From contig CALXUC010000012.1 in the NCBI GenBank assembly GCA_944391575.1, forward strand, positions 1 through 43,430: a stretch of DNA of 43,430 bases. Reading direction: 5' to 3'. Positions 34,587 to 43,269 of the stretch are shown piece after piece. The stretch's first letter is position 1, and each line of letters begins with the position of its first letter. The translations under genes were made by a program, and so were the position numbers. The DNA is from an uncultured Clostridia bacterium (lineage in GTDB: Bacteria > Bacillota > Clostridia > TANB77 > CAG-508). A model generated the notes under the pieces. The model was not told the origin of the DNA, ran no database searches, and saw only the letters and a program-made list of their open reading frames with translations.

Positions 34587-36962
34587 ATGACTACCAAATA
34601 CTTAGAAAAACTAGAATACTTTAAAATTATAGATATTTTAAAAAATTTTTGTGTAACACATATAGGAAAAAATTTAGCTTTAAACCTTTTACCATATTAT
34701 AAAAAAGATTTAGTTGAAAAAGAATTAGAAGAAACAAGTAATGCATATACATTAATTTTTCAAAAAGGTAATTTACCTATTTATGAAATTAGTAATAATA
34801 TAGATAGTGATTTAAGAATGTTAGAATTCGACTCTATTCTTTCAATTAGACAAGTTTTAGATGTTACTAATGTATTAAGATTAGGACGCGAATTAAGAGA
34901 GTATTTCGCTTTATATAAAGATGAAATTAAAATAGATTTTTCCGATTGTCTAAATAAATATTTCAATAATCTTTATACAAATAAAGATATTGAAGAAAAA
35001 ATATTTAAAAATATAATAGATGAAAATACTCTTGATGACCACGCTTCCCCAGATTTATACTCTATACGTAAAAAACAAGGTAAAATAGACGAAGCTATTC
35101 ATAATAAATTAAACTCAATGCTTTCTTCTAAATACGTTCAAGAACCTATTGTTACTATTAGAAATAACAGGTATGTAATCCCTATTAAACAAGAATATAG
35201 AGGCGAAGTTAAGGGATTTATACAAGATATTTCTACTAGTGGTGCTACTGTTTTTATAGAACCTACACAAGTATTTGATTTAAATAATGAATTAAATGAT
35301 TTAAAATTACAAGAAAGTTTAGAAATAGAAAAAATCTTATCTGATTACTCTAAAATGTTAAAAAGCATTGTAAATTACTTACGTAATAATTTAACACTAA
35401 TAGCTAAAATAGATTTTATATTTGCTAAAGCTAAATATGCCATATCTGTAAATGCATATGAGCCTAAAATAAATAATGAACATTATATAGACTTAATAAA
35501 TGCTCGCCACCCTTTAATATCTAAAGACACTGTAGTTCCTATAAATATAAATTTAGGAAAAACTTTTGATAGCTTAATAATAACTGGGCCAAATACAGGT
35601 GGCAAAACAGTATCCCTAAAAACAACTGGGCTTTTAGTTGCAATGGCTATGAGTGGTCTTTTTATACCTGCTAATGAAAATAGTAGTATCTATATATTTG
35701 ATAATATTTTCGCAGATATTGGAGATAATCAAAATATACAAGAATCTTTAAGTACATTTTCATCTCATATGAGTAATATTGTAGAAGTATGTAATAGTGC
35801 AACTAAAAATAGTTTAGTATTATTTGATGAACTTGGTTCGGGAACAGATCCAATAGAGGGTTCTGCACTTGCAATAAGTGTTTTAAAATACTTATATAAT
35901 ATAAAAGCATTAACTGTATCTACTACTCACTATACAGAATTAAAAACATTTGCATTAACAAATGAAGGTTTTGAAAATGCTTGTTCAGATTTTGATATAG
36001 AAACGCTAACACCAACGTATAAACTTTTAATCGGTATCCCCGGAAAAAGCAACGCTTTTGATATTAGTAAAAAACTTGGTTTAAGAAAAGAAATTTTAGA
36101 TGACGCATATAATTTACTAGATAAAAATAATATAGATTTTGAAAATATGTTAAAAAAATTATATAATGATAAACTTTTAATAGAAACTGAAAAAGATAAA
36201 ATTCTAAAAACTTCAAAAGAAGTTGAAACTTTAAAACAAGAATTGCTTACAGAGAAAAAGGATAAAGAGGTAAAAGCAGAAAAATTATTAAATAATGCAA
36301 AATTAGAGTCACGTGAATTACTTTTAAACACGAAAGAATTAGTTAATACAATTATAAAAGAATTAAATGAGAAAAATATAAGTTTAAAAGAAGCTAATGA
36401 ATTAAGAAATAAATTAAATAAAAATATTCAAAACTTGGAAGTACTTAATAACGCTGAAAGCAACGTCTCATCACTAAACTCTGAAACATTTGAAAACGAC
36501 GCTGATTCAATAAAATTAGGTATGAAGGTTTTTGTACCAAAGTTCAATGATACAGGAATTATAAATTCATTACCTAATAAATCGAATGAAGTTTTAATTA
36601 CAATAGGAAATATAAAGACTAAAGTAAAATTAAATGAAATTAATAAAATAAAAGAAACGGTACTTCATAAAGGAAAATTAGTATCTAAAGTTACACATAA
36701 TATTTCGCCAAGCAATAATGTATCTAATGAAATTAATGTTATAGGATATAATTTAGAAGATGCAATTTGGGCGGTAGATAAGTACTTAGACACAGCTTCC
36801 CTATCTTCCTTAAATGCAGTTAGAATAGTACACGGCAAAGGTACAGGTATTTTAAGAAAAGGAATACAAAATTATCTAAAAACTAATAAACATGTAAAAA
36901 GCTTTAGAACTGGCTCTTATGGTGAAGGTGAAATGGGTGTAACTATTGTGGAGCTGAAGTAA
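34587..36962 (+). CDS. mutS2: MutS2 family protein
   Basis: 791 aa from the ATG giving MTTKYLEKLEYFKII; a 40-codon longer frame runs through the thyX end and is unlikely. Features: SDLYSIRKKQ and GATVFIEP in the core, Walker A TGPNTGGKT, Walker B LVLFDELGSGTDPIEG, a coiled coil (about 520-640), and the C-terminal Smr domain (YNLEDAIWAVDKYLD, VRIVHGKGTGILRKGI). MutS2 limits recombination and, in Bacillus subtilis, rescues collided ribosomes by splitting them. A minimal ATG-TAA lies right behind the AAAGG upstream of the start. Confidence 0.95.
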   Translation: MTTKYLEKLEYFKIIDILKNFCVTHIGKNLALNLLPYYKKDLVEKELEETSNAYTLIFQKGNLPIYEISNNIDSDLRMLEFDSILSIRQVLDVTNVLRLGRELREYFALYKDEIKIDFSDCLNKYFNNLYTNKDIEEKIFKNIIDENTLDDHASPDLYSIRKKQGKIDEAIHNKLNSMLSSKYVQEPIVTIRNNRYVIPIKQEYRGEVKGFIQDISTSGATVFIEPTQVFDLNNELNDLKLQESLEIEKILSDYSKMLKSIVNYLRNNLTLIAKIDFIFAKAKYAISVNAYEPKINNEHYIDLINARHPLISKDTVVPININLGKTFDSLIITGPNTGGKTVSLKTTGLLVAMAMSGLFIPANENSSIYIFDNIFADIGDNQNIQESLSTFSSHMSNIVEVCNSATKNSLVLFDELGSGTDPIEGSALAISVLKYLYNIKALTVSTTHYTELKTFALTNEGFENACSDFDIETLTPTYKLLIGIPGKSNAFDISKKLGLRKEILDDAYNLLDKNNIDFENMLKKLYNDKLLIETEKDKILKTSKEVETLKQELLTEKKDKEVKAEKLLNNAKLESRELLLNTKELVNTIIKELNEKNISLKEANELRNKLNKNIQNLEVLNNAESNVSSLNSETFENDADSIKLGMKVFVPKFNDTGIINSLPNKSNEVLITIGNIKTKVKLNEINKIKETVLHKGKLVSKVTHNISPSNNVSNEINVIGYNLEDAIWAVDKYLDTASLSSLNAVRIVHGKGTGILRKGIQNYLKTNKHVKSFRTGSYGEGEMGVTIVELK

Positions 36963-36981
36963 AAAAGGTATATAGGAACGA

Positions 36982-37016
36982 AAAAAGAAGGCGTCCTAAT
37001 TACAAGACACCTTCTG
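36982..37016 (-). terminator. Terminator of the rlmN-prpC-prkC-rpe operon
   Basis: On the minus strand AGAAGGTGTC pairs with GACGCCTTCT (one G-U pair), followed by TTTTTT. The stem includes the last codons of rpe. On the plus strand the stem has one C-A mismatch but could also end the mutS2 transcript. Confidence 0.7.
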
Positions 37017-37667
37017 TTTTAAATTCTTAACCGTCTCCTTATAATCATCACTCTTAACTAAATAGCTTCCTACAACTGCAATATCTGCTCCTGCTTCTTT
37101 TATCAATTTAATAGTTTCATTATTTATTCCGCCATCTACCTCTATTTGCACTTCTAGATTATTTTTATCTATATATTCTCTTAATTCTTTTATTTTACCT
37201 ATAGAACTTTCCATAAACTCTTGTCCGCCTTCACCGGGTTCTACAGACATTACTAAAATTAAACTTATATACGGTAATATGTCTAAGATTTCTTTAACTT
37301 CTGTATTTGGCTTTATAGAAATTCCAGCCATACTATCATACTTTTGTATATATTTTATTTTTTCTATTATTTTTTCTTTGTCTTTATTAACTTCGTAATG
37401 GAATGTTATATATTTAGGTTTTAAATCTAAATATTCATTAATATAGTAATCTATATCTTCGACCATTAGATGTACATCTAATGGTATTTGAGATATATGT
37501 TTTAATGTTAATGCGTTTTCTTTCATTACTGCACTAGTATTATTTTTCACAAATTTTCCATCCATTACATCTATATGAAAATAATCTACATTTGCTACTT
37601 CTAAATTATATAATTTTTGTGTTATATTTTCTTTTTCTAAAGATAATATTGAAGCTGAAATTTGCAT
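36996..37667 (-). CDS. rpe: Ribulose-phosphate 3-epimerase
   Basis: 223 aa TIM barrel. It interconverts ribulose-5-phosphate and xylulose-5-phosphate in the pentose phosphate pathway. Visible metal/catalytic blocks: FHIDVMDGKFVKN, DVHLMVEDID, ITFHYEV, LVMSVEPGEGGQEF (the MSV-PG-GGQ signature) and the phosphate-binding IEVDGGINNETIKL plus AVVGSYLVK. It is the last gene of the cluster, only 8 nt after prkC. In most Firmicutes rsgA lies between prkC and rpe; it is missing here. Confidence 0.96.
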   Translation of the reverse strand: MQISASILSLEKENITQKLYNLEVANVDYFHIDVMDGKFVKNNTSAVMKENALTLKHISQIPLDVHLMVEDIDYYINEYLDLKPKYITFHYEVNKDKEKIIEKIKYIQKYDSMAGISIKPNTEVKEILDILPYISLILVMSVEPGEGGQEFMESSIGKIKELREYIDKNNLEVQIEVDGGINNETIKLIKEAGADIAVVGSYLVKSDDYKETVKNLKQKVSCN

Positions 37668-37675
37668 AATTACTC

Positions 37676-39679
37676 CTATCTATTTCCCACAATATTTAGC
37701 ACAGGATTATCTTGATTTAAATTAAGCATTTCTGTTTTTTCCAACACTCCTGATATATATACTTTTACAGTTACTGTTCCAATTCCTTGGAAAGTTGCAC
37801 TTACATTTTCAGTATCTTCTGGTACTTCTTTTTTATACACAGTATCTTCTACACCTTGTGAAGTTACTCTTACTGTTACATCTACATTTTTTGGTTCTTC
37901 TGGTTCTGTTGTATTAGTTGTGTTTTCTGAACTTGAATCGCTTGAATCATATCCTGTAAATGATCTTACATTTATGTTTACTGTTCCTGTTTTTATTTGT
38001 GGTAAGCTATTTACTGTTATTGTTATTTCTGTACCTACCTCTACTTCTTTAGCAGCTTCTAACGTTTGTTTTATTATTGTATTATCATCTTTTGTTGTAT
38101 CTGTTTCAGTTATTACTGCTTCTAGTATTAATTCAGCTTCTTCTATTAATTTTTTAGCCTCATCTAATGATTTTCCAATTAAGTTTGGTACTGTTACCAT
38201 TTTTACGCCTTTGCTTACATATACTTTTACAGTGCTTTTGCCAGCAACTTCTTCTCCTTCAACTGGCTCTTGTTTTATAACATATCCGGCTTCTACTTTA
38301 TCGTTATTCTCTTCTATAATTTCTACTTTTAATCCTAACTCCTCTAATTCTTGTTCTGCTTCTTCTTGCGTCTTGCCTACTACTGTTGGCACTACTACTA
38401 TTTCTTTTCCTTTACTTACTACAACTTCAACTGTACTTTCTTCTAAGACGTTAAAGTTTTCAATAAATTTAGGATCTTGTTGTATTATTACATCTGCCTC
38501 TATTTCTTCATCATATCTTTCTTCTATAACTTTATATTTTAAATTTAATCCTAATAAAGTAGATTGAGCTTCTTCTTGTGTCATTCCTACTAAATTTGGT
38601 ATTTGTACTTCTTTTGGTTTTGAAGCATTTAGTATACTATACCCTGCAAAAATAGCTCCTACGAATATTCCAATTACTAATACTACTATTAAAGCAATTT
38701 TTAAGGCTTTATGCTCGCTAAAAAATGATTTTTTCTTTTCTACTTCTTGAAATTCTTCTTTTTTAGAAGTTTCTCCTGTATTACTATTTATAGTAGGAAC
38801 TCTTTGCGTTCTGGCAATAGTAACATCATCTGCCATTCTTACAAAATTTCCATCAGGATTCTTTAACACTTCTCTTAAATCTTCTAACATTTCAGTTGCA
38901 GACATATATCTTTCGCTAGGTTCCTTTTTCATAGCCTTCATTATAATATCATTTAAGCTTTGTGGTATATTAGGGTTTAATTTTATTGGTTCTACAGCTT
39001 CTTCTTGCATATGTTTTAATGCTATTGAAACAGGAGTATCTGCATCAAATGGTACTTTTCCTGTTAACATTTCATACAAAACTACACCTAATGAATAAAT
39101 ATCAGATTTTGCGTCTGTATATCCACCTTTTGCATGTTCAGGTGAAAAATAATGTACAGATCCTATAGTTGCACCAAACGCTGTTATCGTCGAATTTGAG
39201 ACTGCTTTTGCAATTCCAAAGTCAGTTACTTTAGCAACTCCATCTTCTGTTATAATTATATTATGTGGCTTTATATCTCTATGTATTATATTATTTCTAT
39301 GAGCCACTTCTAAAGCTTGTGCTATTTGTATAGCAATATTTACAGACCATTTCCAAGATAAAACTCCATCTGTGTCTATAATTTCTTTTAAAGTTTTACC
39401 TTTTATTAATTCCATTACAATATAATATATATTTCCATCATTTGCTACATCATATATAGAAACTATATTAGGGTGTGTTAAGCTAGCAGCTGCTTGTGCT
39501 TCAGAATTAAATCTTTTTATAAATTCTTCATCAGTTATAAATTCTTCTCTTAATACTTTAACGGCTACATATCTATTTAAAACATTACATCTTGCTTTAT
39601 ATACTGTAGCCATTCCACCTACGCCTATTTTCTTTATAATTTCATATCTATTATTTAATACTTTCCCTACTAAATCCAT
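37676..39679 (-). CDS. prkC: PASTA-domain Ser/Thr kinase PrkC
   Basis: 667 aa. Cytoplasmic Hanks kinase: Gly loop IGVGGMATVY (18-27), Lys41 in VAVKVL, HRDIKPHN (133-140), DFGIAKA (153-159). One membrane segment follows at about 328-352. Outside there are three PASTA repeats beginning IPNLVGMTQEEA, VPTVVGKTQEEA and VPNLIGKSLDEA, then a Ser/Thr-rich linker and a C-terminal beta-type domain of about 70 residues. PASTA repeats bind muropeptides and lipid II; the kinase links cell-wall state and spore germination to phosphorylation. PrpC, encoded just upstream, reverses it. Confidence 0.97.
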   Translation of the reverse strand: MDLVGKVLNNRYEIIKKIGVGGMATVYKARCNVLNRYVAVKVLREEFITDEEFIKRFNSEAQAAASLTHPNIVSIYDVANDGNIYYIVMELIKGKTLKEIIDTDGVLSWKWSVNIAIQIAQALEVAHRNNIIHRDIKPHNIIITEDGVAKVTDFGIAKAVSNSTITAFGATIGSVHYFSPEHAKGGYTDAKSDIYSLGVVLYEMLTGKVPFDADTPVSIALKHMQEEAVEPIKLNPNIPQSLNDIIMKAMKKEPSERYMSATEMLEDLREVLKNPDGNFVRMADDVTIARTQRVPTINSNTGETSKKEEFQEVEKKKSFFSEHKALKIALIVVLVIGIFVGAIFAGYSILNASKPKEVQIPNLVGMTQEEAQSTLLGLNLKYKVIEERYDEEIEADVIIQQDPKFIENFNVLEESTVEVVVSKGKEIVVVPTVVGKTQEEAEQELEELGLKVEIIEENNDKVEAGYVIKQEPVEGEEVAGKSTVKVYVSKGVKMVTVPNLIGKSLDEAKKLIEEAELILEAVITETDTTKDDNTIIKQTLEAAKEVEVGTEITITVNSLPQIKTGTVNINVRSFTGYDSSDSSSENTTNTTEPEEPKNVDVTVRVTSQGVEDTVYKKEVPEDTENVSATFQGIGTVTVKVYISGVLEKTEMLNLNQDNPVLNIVGNR

Positions 39680-39682
39680 ATT

Positions 39683-40450
39683 CTACTCCTCATCTCCTAA
39701 GATTTTAGTATTTATTAAAATCACTGTTATATTATCTAAACCGCCTTTTTCGTTAGCAGCTTGTATAAGATTTTTGTTTGCCAAATTAATATCTTTTGAT
39801 ACTATTTCTAAAATTTCATTATCTCTTAACATATTTGTTAAACCGTCTGTACACATCATTAATGTATCGCATAATTCTAAATCTAAAACTAAAATATCTG
39901 GCTCCTCAAATATTTCATTTCCACCTAAAGCTTTCATAAGCATATTTTTTCTAGGATGATTATATGCTTCTTCTTTAGTTATGCTGCCTTCTTTTAATAA
40001 TTTTTGTACATAACTATGGTCTACAGTTAATTGCTCTATACTAGTATTATTATGAGACAAATTCAATTTATATATTCTACTATCTCCAATATGTGCAATA
40101 TATACCTTATTATTATATATTAAACAAACATCAAGGGTAGTACCCATTTCTTCTAAATCTTTTTCTTTTTTTGCTTTTTCATATATAACATTATGAGCGA
40201 CATTAAAAGAATCTTTTAAAATTTGAACTATTTGTTCTTCATTTAAATTCTTTTTATTTTTTATTTTATCTTCTAAATATTTTTTTACCGTTAGCACAGC
40301 TAAGTTACTTGCAACTTCGCCTCCGCTATATCCACCCATACCATCAGCTATAATATATAAATTTAATTTATCATTTTCGCTAGATATATAATAACAATCT
40401 TGATTTATTTCTCGTACTTTACCTATATCTGTTTTTGCTAATACATTCAT
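39683..40450 (-). CDS. prpC: PP2C-type phosphoprotein phosphatase PrpC/Stp
   Basis: 255 aa from the ATG giving MNVLAKTDIGKVREINQDCYY, where the PP2C family normally begins; a 14-codon extension runs into rlmN. Metal-binding and core motifs: REINQDC, IIADGMGGYSGGEVAS, AHIGDSRIY, MMCTDGLTNML and KGGLDNITVILI. It dephosphorylates PrkC and its substrates. Its stop is 3 nt from the prkC start, so coupled translation is likely. Confidence 0.96.
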   Translation of the reverse strand: MNVLAKTDIGKVREINQDCYYISSENDKLNLYIIADGMGGYSGGEVASNLAVLTVKKYLEDKIKNKKNLNEEQIVQILKDSFNVAHNVIYEKAKKEKDLEEMGTTLDVCLIYNNKVYIAHIGDSRIYKLNLSHNNTSIEQLTVDHSYVQKLLKEGSITKEEAYNHPRKNMLMKALGGNEIFEEPDILVLDLELCDTLMMCTDGLTNMLRDNEILEIVSKDINLANKNLIQAANEKGGLDNITVILINTKILGDEE

Positions 40451-40475
40451 ATATATTTTTTGATCCTCTCTTTTA

Positions 40476-41504
40476 CTATTTATCGTTAACACTTTTTCTT
40501 CGTAATTGTCCGCATGCTGCGTCTATATCTGAACCTAATTCTCTTCTTACAGTTGCTACTATTCCATTTTCATTTAAGTAATCTCTAAATTTTATTATAT
40601 TTTTATCGTTAGTTTTCTTAAATGGCTCATTTTCTATTTTATTTACAGGTATTAAATTTACATGACATAACATTCCTTTTAGTAATTTTATTAAGCCATT
40701 TGCATCTTCTATATTATCGTTTTCGCCTTTTATAAGGGCATATTCAAAAGAAATTCTACGATTTGTTTTTTCTATATAATATTTACAAGCTTTCATAAGC
40801 TCTTCTATATTATATTTTCTATTTATTGGCATTAGTATACTTCTTTTTTCATTATTTGTGCAATGTAATGAAATTGATAATGTACATTGTATATTTTCAT
40901 CTGCTAATTTATATATATATGGGACTAAACCGCTTGTTGAAATACTTATGTGCCTTGCTCCTATGCTTAACCCTTTTTGATTATTTATTATTCTTATTGC
41001 ATTTATTACATTTTCATAATTATCAAAAGGTTCTCCTATTCCCATAAAAACTACGTTTGAAATTTTTATATTTTCATCTCTTTCTACTGCTAAAATTTGC
41101 TCTACAATTTCAGCAGAAGTTAAACTTCTTATAAAAGGTAATCCTGTTGAAGCACAAAATTTGCATCCCATTTTGCAACCTACTTGTGATGATACACATA
41201 AACTCTTACCATATTTATATTCCATTAAAACTGTTTCTATTGCGTTGCCATCATTTAATTCAAATAAATATTTCTTTGTACCATCTTTTGAAGATTGTTT
41301 TGTTTTTATTTTATGTATAGTAAACTCAAAATGTTCCTTTAATTTTTTTCTTAAATCTAATGATAGATTAGTCATTTCATCAAATGAATTTACTTTATCT
41401 ACATATAGCCATTTAAAAACTTGTTCTGCTCTATATGGCTTTTCATTTAATTCTAAAAGTTGTTTTTTTAACTCTTCTAAATCATAGTTTTTTATACTTT
41501 TCAA
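40476..41504 (-). CDS. rlmN: 23S rRNA / tRNA A2 methyltransferase RlmN
   Basis: 342 aa radical SAM enzyme. The iron-sulfur triad is CKMGCKFCAST (C-x3-C-x2-C), the SAM-binding GEPFDNYENV and SISTSGLVPYIYKLA blocks are present, and the C-terminal catalytic Cys lies in DIDAACGQLRRK. It methylates C2 of A2503 in 23S rRNA and A37 of some tRNAs. It heads the rlmN-prpC-prkC-rpe cluster, an arrangement common in Firmicutes. Confidence 0.97.
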   Translation of the reverse strand: MKSIKNYDLEELKKQLLELNEKPYRAEQVFKWLYVDKVNSFDEMTNLSLDLRKKLKEHFEFTIHKIKTKQSSKDGTKKYLFELNDGNAIETVLMEYKYGKSLCVSSQVGCKMGCKFCASTGLPFIRSLTSAEIVEQILAVERDENIKISNVVFMGIGEPFDNYENVINAIRIINNQKGLSIGARHISISTSGLVPYIYKLADENIQCTLSISLHCTNNEKRSILMPINRKYNIEELMKACKYYIEKTNRRISFEYALIKGENDNIEDANGLIKLLKGMLCHVNLIPVNKIENEPFKKTNDKNIIKFRDYLNENGIVATVRRELGSDIDAACGQLRRKSVNDK

Positions 41505-41572
41505 TTTTATTACCTCATACTTTATACTTATATCATACTTCTATGTTTTTTTCAACTAGTTTTTCAAGAAAA

Positions 41573-41610
41573 AACACATAAAAATAAATTCAATTCATTT
41601 TTATGTGTTC
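41573..41610 (-). terminator. Terminator after rpmE
   Basis: On the minus strand AACACATAAAAAT pairs perfectly with ATTTTTATGTGTT around a short AT-rich loop, followed by a T-run (TTTTTTC). It starts about 18 nt beyond the rpmE stop. Confidence 0.8.
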
Positions 41611-41627
41611 CCTTAATATACTTTTTA

Positions 41628-41828
41628 TTAAGCAATACCATATTTCTTTTTAAATTTATCTGCTCTACCACCAGTTGTATTTAATTTTAAGTTTCCTGTC
41701 CAATATGGATGACATTTTGAACATACATCAACTTTCATATCTTTTTTTGTTGAACCAACTTCTAACACGTTTCCACATGCACATGTTATTGTTGTTTGAT
41801 TATATGCTGGATGTAAATTTTCTTTCAT
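41628..41828 (-). CDS. rpmE: 50S ribosomal protein L31, zinc form
   Basis: 66 aa. MKENLHPAYNQTTITCACGN, then VDVCSKCHPYWTGNLKLNTTGGRADKFKKKYG. Cys16, Cys18, Cys37 and Cys40 mark the zinc-binding (C+) form of bL31, which bridges the subunits by the central protuberance. Single-gene transcript with RBS GAGGGG and its own terminator; no rho or prfA neighbour here. Confidence 0.96.
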   Translation of the reverse strand: MKENLHPAYNQTTITCACGNVLEVGSTKKDMKVDVCSKCHPYWTGNLKLNTTGGRADKFKKKYGIA

Positions 41829-41903
41829 CTGTTTCCCCTCTTTCTTGATTATTTAAAAACATCTATAATATAATAACATATTTTTTTTAATATTGCAAGT
41901 TAT

Positions 41904-42053
41904 TTATACATTATTTTCTACAGTTTTTACATAGTCTGCTGATAGTCGTAATTCATCATTAAATGATATTTTCGTTGTTAGTTTTGAAATTATATTAAAT
42001 AAACAGGCAACTATTAAAATAAATAATCCTAATTTTTTCCAAATTCTTGCCAT
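41904..42053 (-). CDS. 49-aa single-span membrane protein
   Basis: MARIWKKLGLFILIVACLFN begins the protein: a basic N-terminus and one hydrophobic helix at about 8-23, then a polar tail ending DYVKTVENNV. AAAGGAG lies 9 nt upstream of the ATG, and a consensus promoter (42086-42114) precedes it. Length, spacing and promoter make it a credible gene despite its size. A Cys at 17 in the helix is not in a clear lipobox. Function not recognised. Confidence 0.65.
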   Translation of the reverse strand: MARIWKKLGLFILIVACLFNIISKLTTKISFNDELRLSADYVKTVENNV

Positions 42054-42085
42054 TGTTTTAATCTCCTTTGATTTTCGATATTATA

Positions 42086-42114
42086 ATTATATCTATTTTT
42101 CACGTATTTGTCAA
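42086..42114 (-). promoter_or_regulatory. Consensus sigma-A promoter of the 49-aa membrane protein
   Basis: Minus strand: -35 TTGACA (42109-42114), 17-nt spacer, -10 TATAAT (42086-42091); both boxes are exact. It lies in the gene-free interval 42054-42364. The rest of that interval is AT-rich and I see no gene in it. Confidence 0.8.
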
Positions 42115-42364
42115 TATTTTTATATTAACTTTGCATTTTATCTTCTTTTACATAATATTATTACTTTTTTATTATATGTCAAGAAAAGTTTAATTTTTTC
42201 AACTTTTTTGGAGATATGCTTAAAGTGGTAAATTTTACCATTCCTTTTATTTCTAGTATTTTAAAAATAAATTTGCAAATTATATTAATAAGGAAAAAAT
42301 TTTATAAAAAAACTTTTAACTATGTATATCTTCTGAATAAAACGAGAAAGGGATGAAATTTTTT

Positions 42365-43126
42365 ATGAAAAAAATATATTTAACTTTATTATTACCAATT
42401 TTTTTGTTTTTATTAACTGGCTGTGGAAATAATGATAATAGCAATGATGTTAATAATCAAGTTGCAACTACAAGATATACACCAAATACTTCTACGCAAA
42501 ATAATAATACTACAAATTCTATAGCTGAACGAGTTACTGTTACTTTAGATAACAACAATACAAATAATACAAATTCTACAATTAATAGTATAAATGAAAA
42601 TTCAATTTCTAATAAGGCTACTAATACTACAAAATCTAAAGAAACAAATAAACCCGCTGAACCTACTGAAGTTGATTTAAGTTCATTTTCTACAGAAATT
42701 TTAACTTCTGACCCTAATAGAAATAATAATATTCACTTAACTTGTAATACTCTAAATGGTCATATCGTAGAGCCTGGAGAAACTTTTTCTTTTACAGGTT
42801 TATTAGGAAAATCTACATCAGATAAAGGTTATAAAGAGGCTAATGTTATTAATTCTGAAGGTGATACTATAAAAGGTCTTGGTGGTGGTAATTGCCAAGT
42901 AAGCTCTACTTTATATAATGCTGTTGCTCAAATTCCTGAATTAGAAGTTATAGAAAGACATAATCACGGCGCAGAAGTTCATTATGTACCTATAAGTCAA
43001 GATGCCGCCGTTGCTTATGGTAGTATGGATTTTAAGTTTAAAAACAATTTAGGTTCTAGTATTAAATTATATGCTTCTACTGATGATAAATATATTACTA
43101 TTAGAATTGCTAAAGTTATAGAGTAA
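42365..43126 (+). CDS. VanW-domain lipoprotein
   Basis: 253 aa from the ATG giving MKKIYLTLLLP; an in-frame ATG 12 nt upstream abuts AAAGGG. Lipoprotein signal peptide with lipobox LTGC. A long Asn/Thr-rich linker (about 25-110) follows, then the VanW domain: EPGETFSFTGLLGKSTSDKGY, GLGGGNCQVSSTLYNA, IERHNHGAEVHYVP and AVAYGSMDFKFKNNLGSSIKL. VanW domains occur in vancomycin-resistance clusters and many cell-surface proteins; their biochemical role is not settled. No van resistance gene is near, so this is no evidence of resistance. Confidence 0.88.
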   Translation: MKKIYLTLLLPIFLFLLTGCGNNDNSNDVNNQVATTRYTPNTSTQNNNTTNSIAERVTVTLDNNNTNNTNSTINSINENSISNKATNTTKSKETNKPAEPTEVDLSSFSTEILTSDPNRNNNIHLTCNTLNGHIVEPGETFSFTGLLGKSTSDKGYKEANVINSEGDTIKGLGGGNCQVSSTLYNAVAQIPELEVIERHNHGAEVHYVPISQDAAVAYGSMDFKFKNNLGSSIKLYASTDDKYITIRIAKVIE

Positions 43127-43140
43127 TAAGGAAATCAGCG

Positions 43141-43176
43141 AAAAGACTATACAGAGATAATTCTGTATAGTCTTTT
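43141..43176. terminator. Bidirectional terminator between the VanW gene and tRNA-Leu
   Basis: AAAAGACTATACAGA (43141-43155) pairs perfectly with TCTGTATAGTCTTTT (43162-43176) across a 6-nt loop. T-runs are part of the stem on both strands, so it can end the plus-strand VanW transcript and the minus-strand tRNA transcript. Confidence 0.85.
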
Positions 43177-43185
43177 ATTCTCTAT

Positions 43186-43269
43186 TGGTGCGGGCGAGAG
43201 GACTTGAACCCCCACGTCAAAGACACTAGATCCTAAGTCTAGCGCGTCTGCCAGTTCCGCCACGCCCGC
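43186..43269 (-). tRNA. tRNA-Leu, anticodon UAG, CCA encoded
   Basis: An 84-nt class II tRNA on the minus strand. Acceptor GCGGGCG (43263-43269) pairs with CGCCCGC before discriminator A and an encoded CCA (43186-43188). D arm GGCGGAACTGGC, anticodon stem CTAGA / TCTAG with loop CTTAGGA (anticodon TAG), a long variable arm, and GGTTCAAGTCC in the T arm. It reads CUN leucine codons. Confidence 0.96.

Noticed and set aside
42365-43126. VanW domain as a sign of a vancomycin-resistance cluster
   Set aside because: No vanR/S/H/A/X-type genes are nearby, and VanW domains are widespread in unrelated surface proteins.
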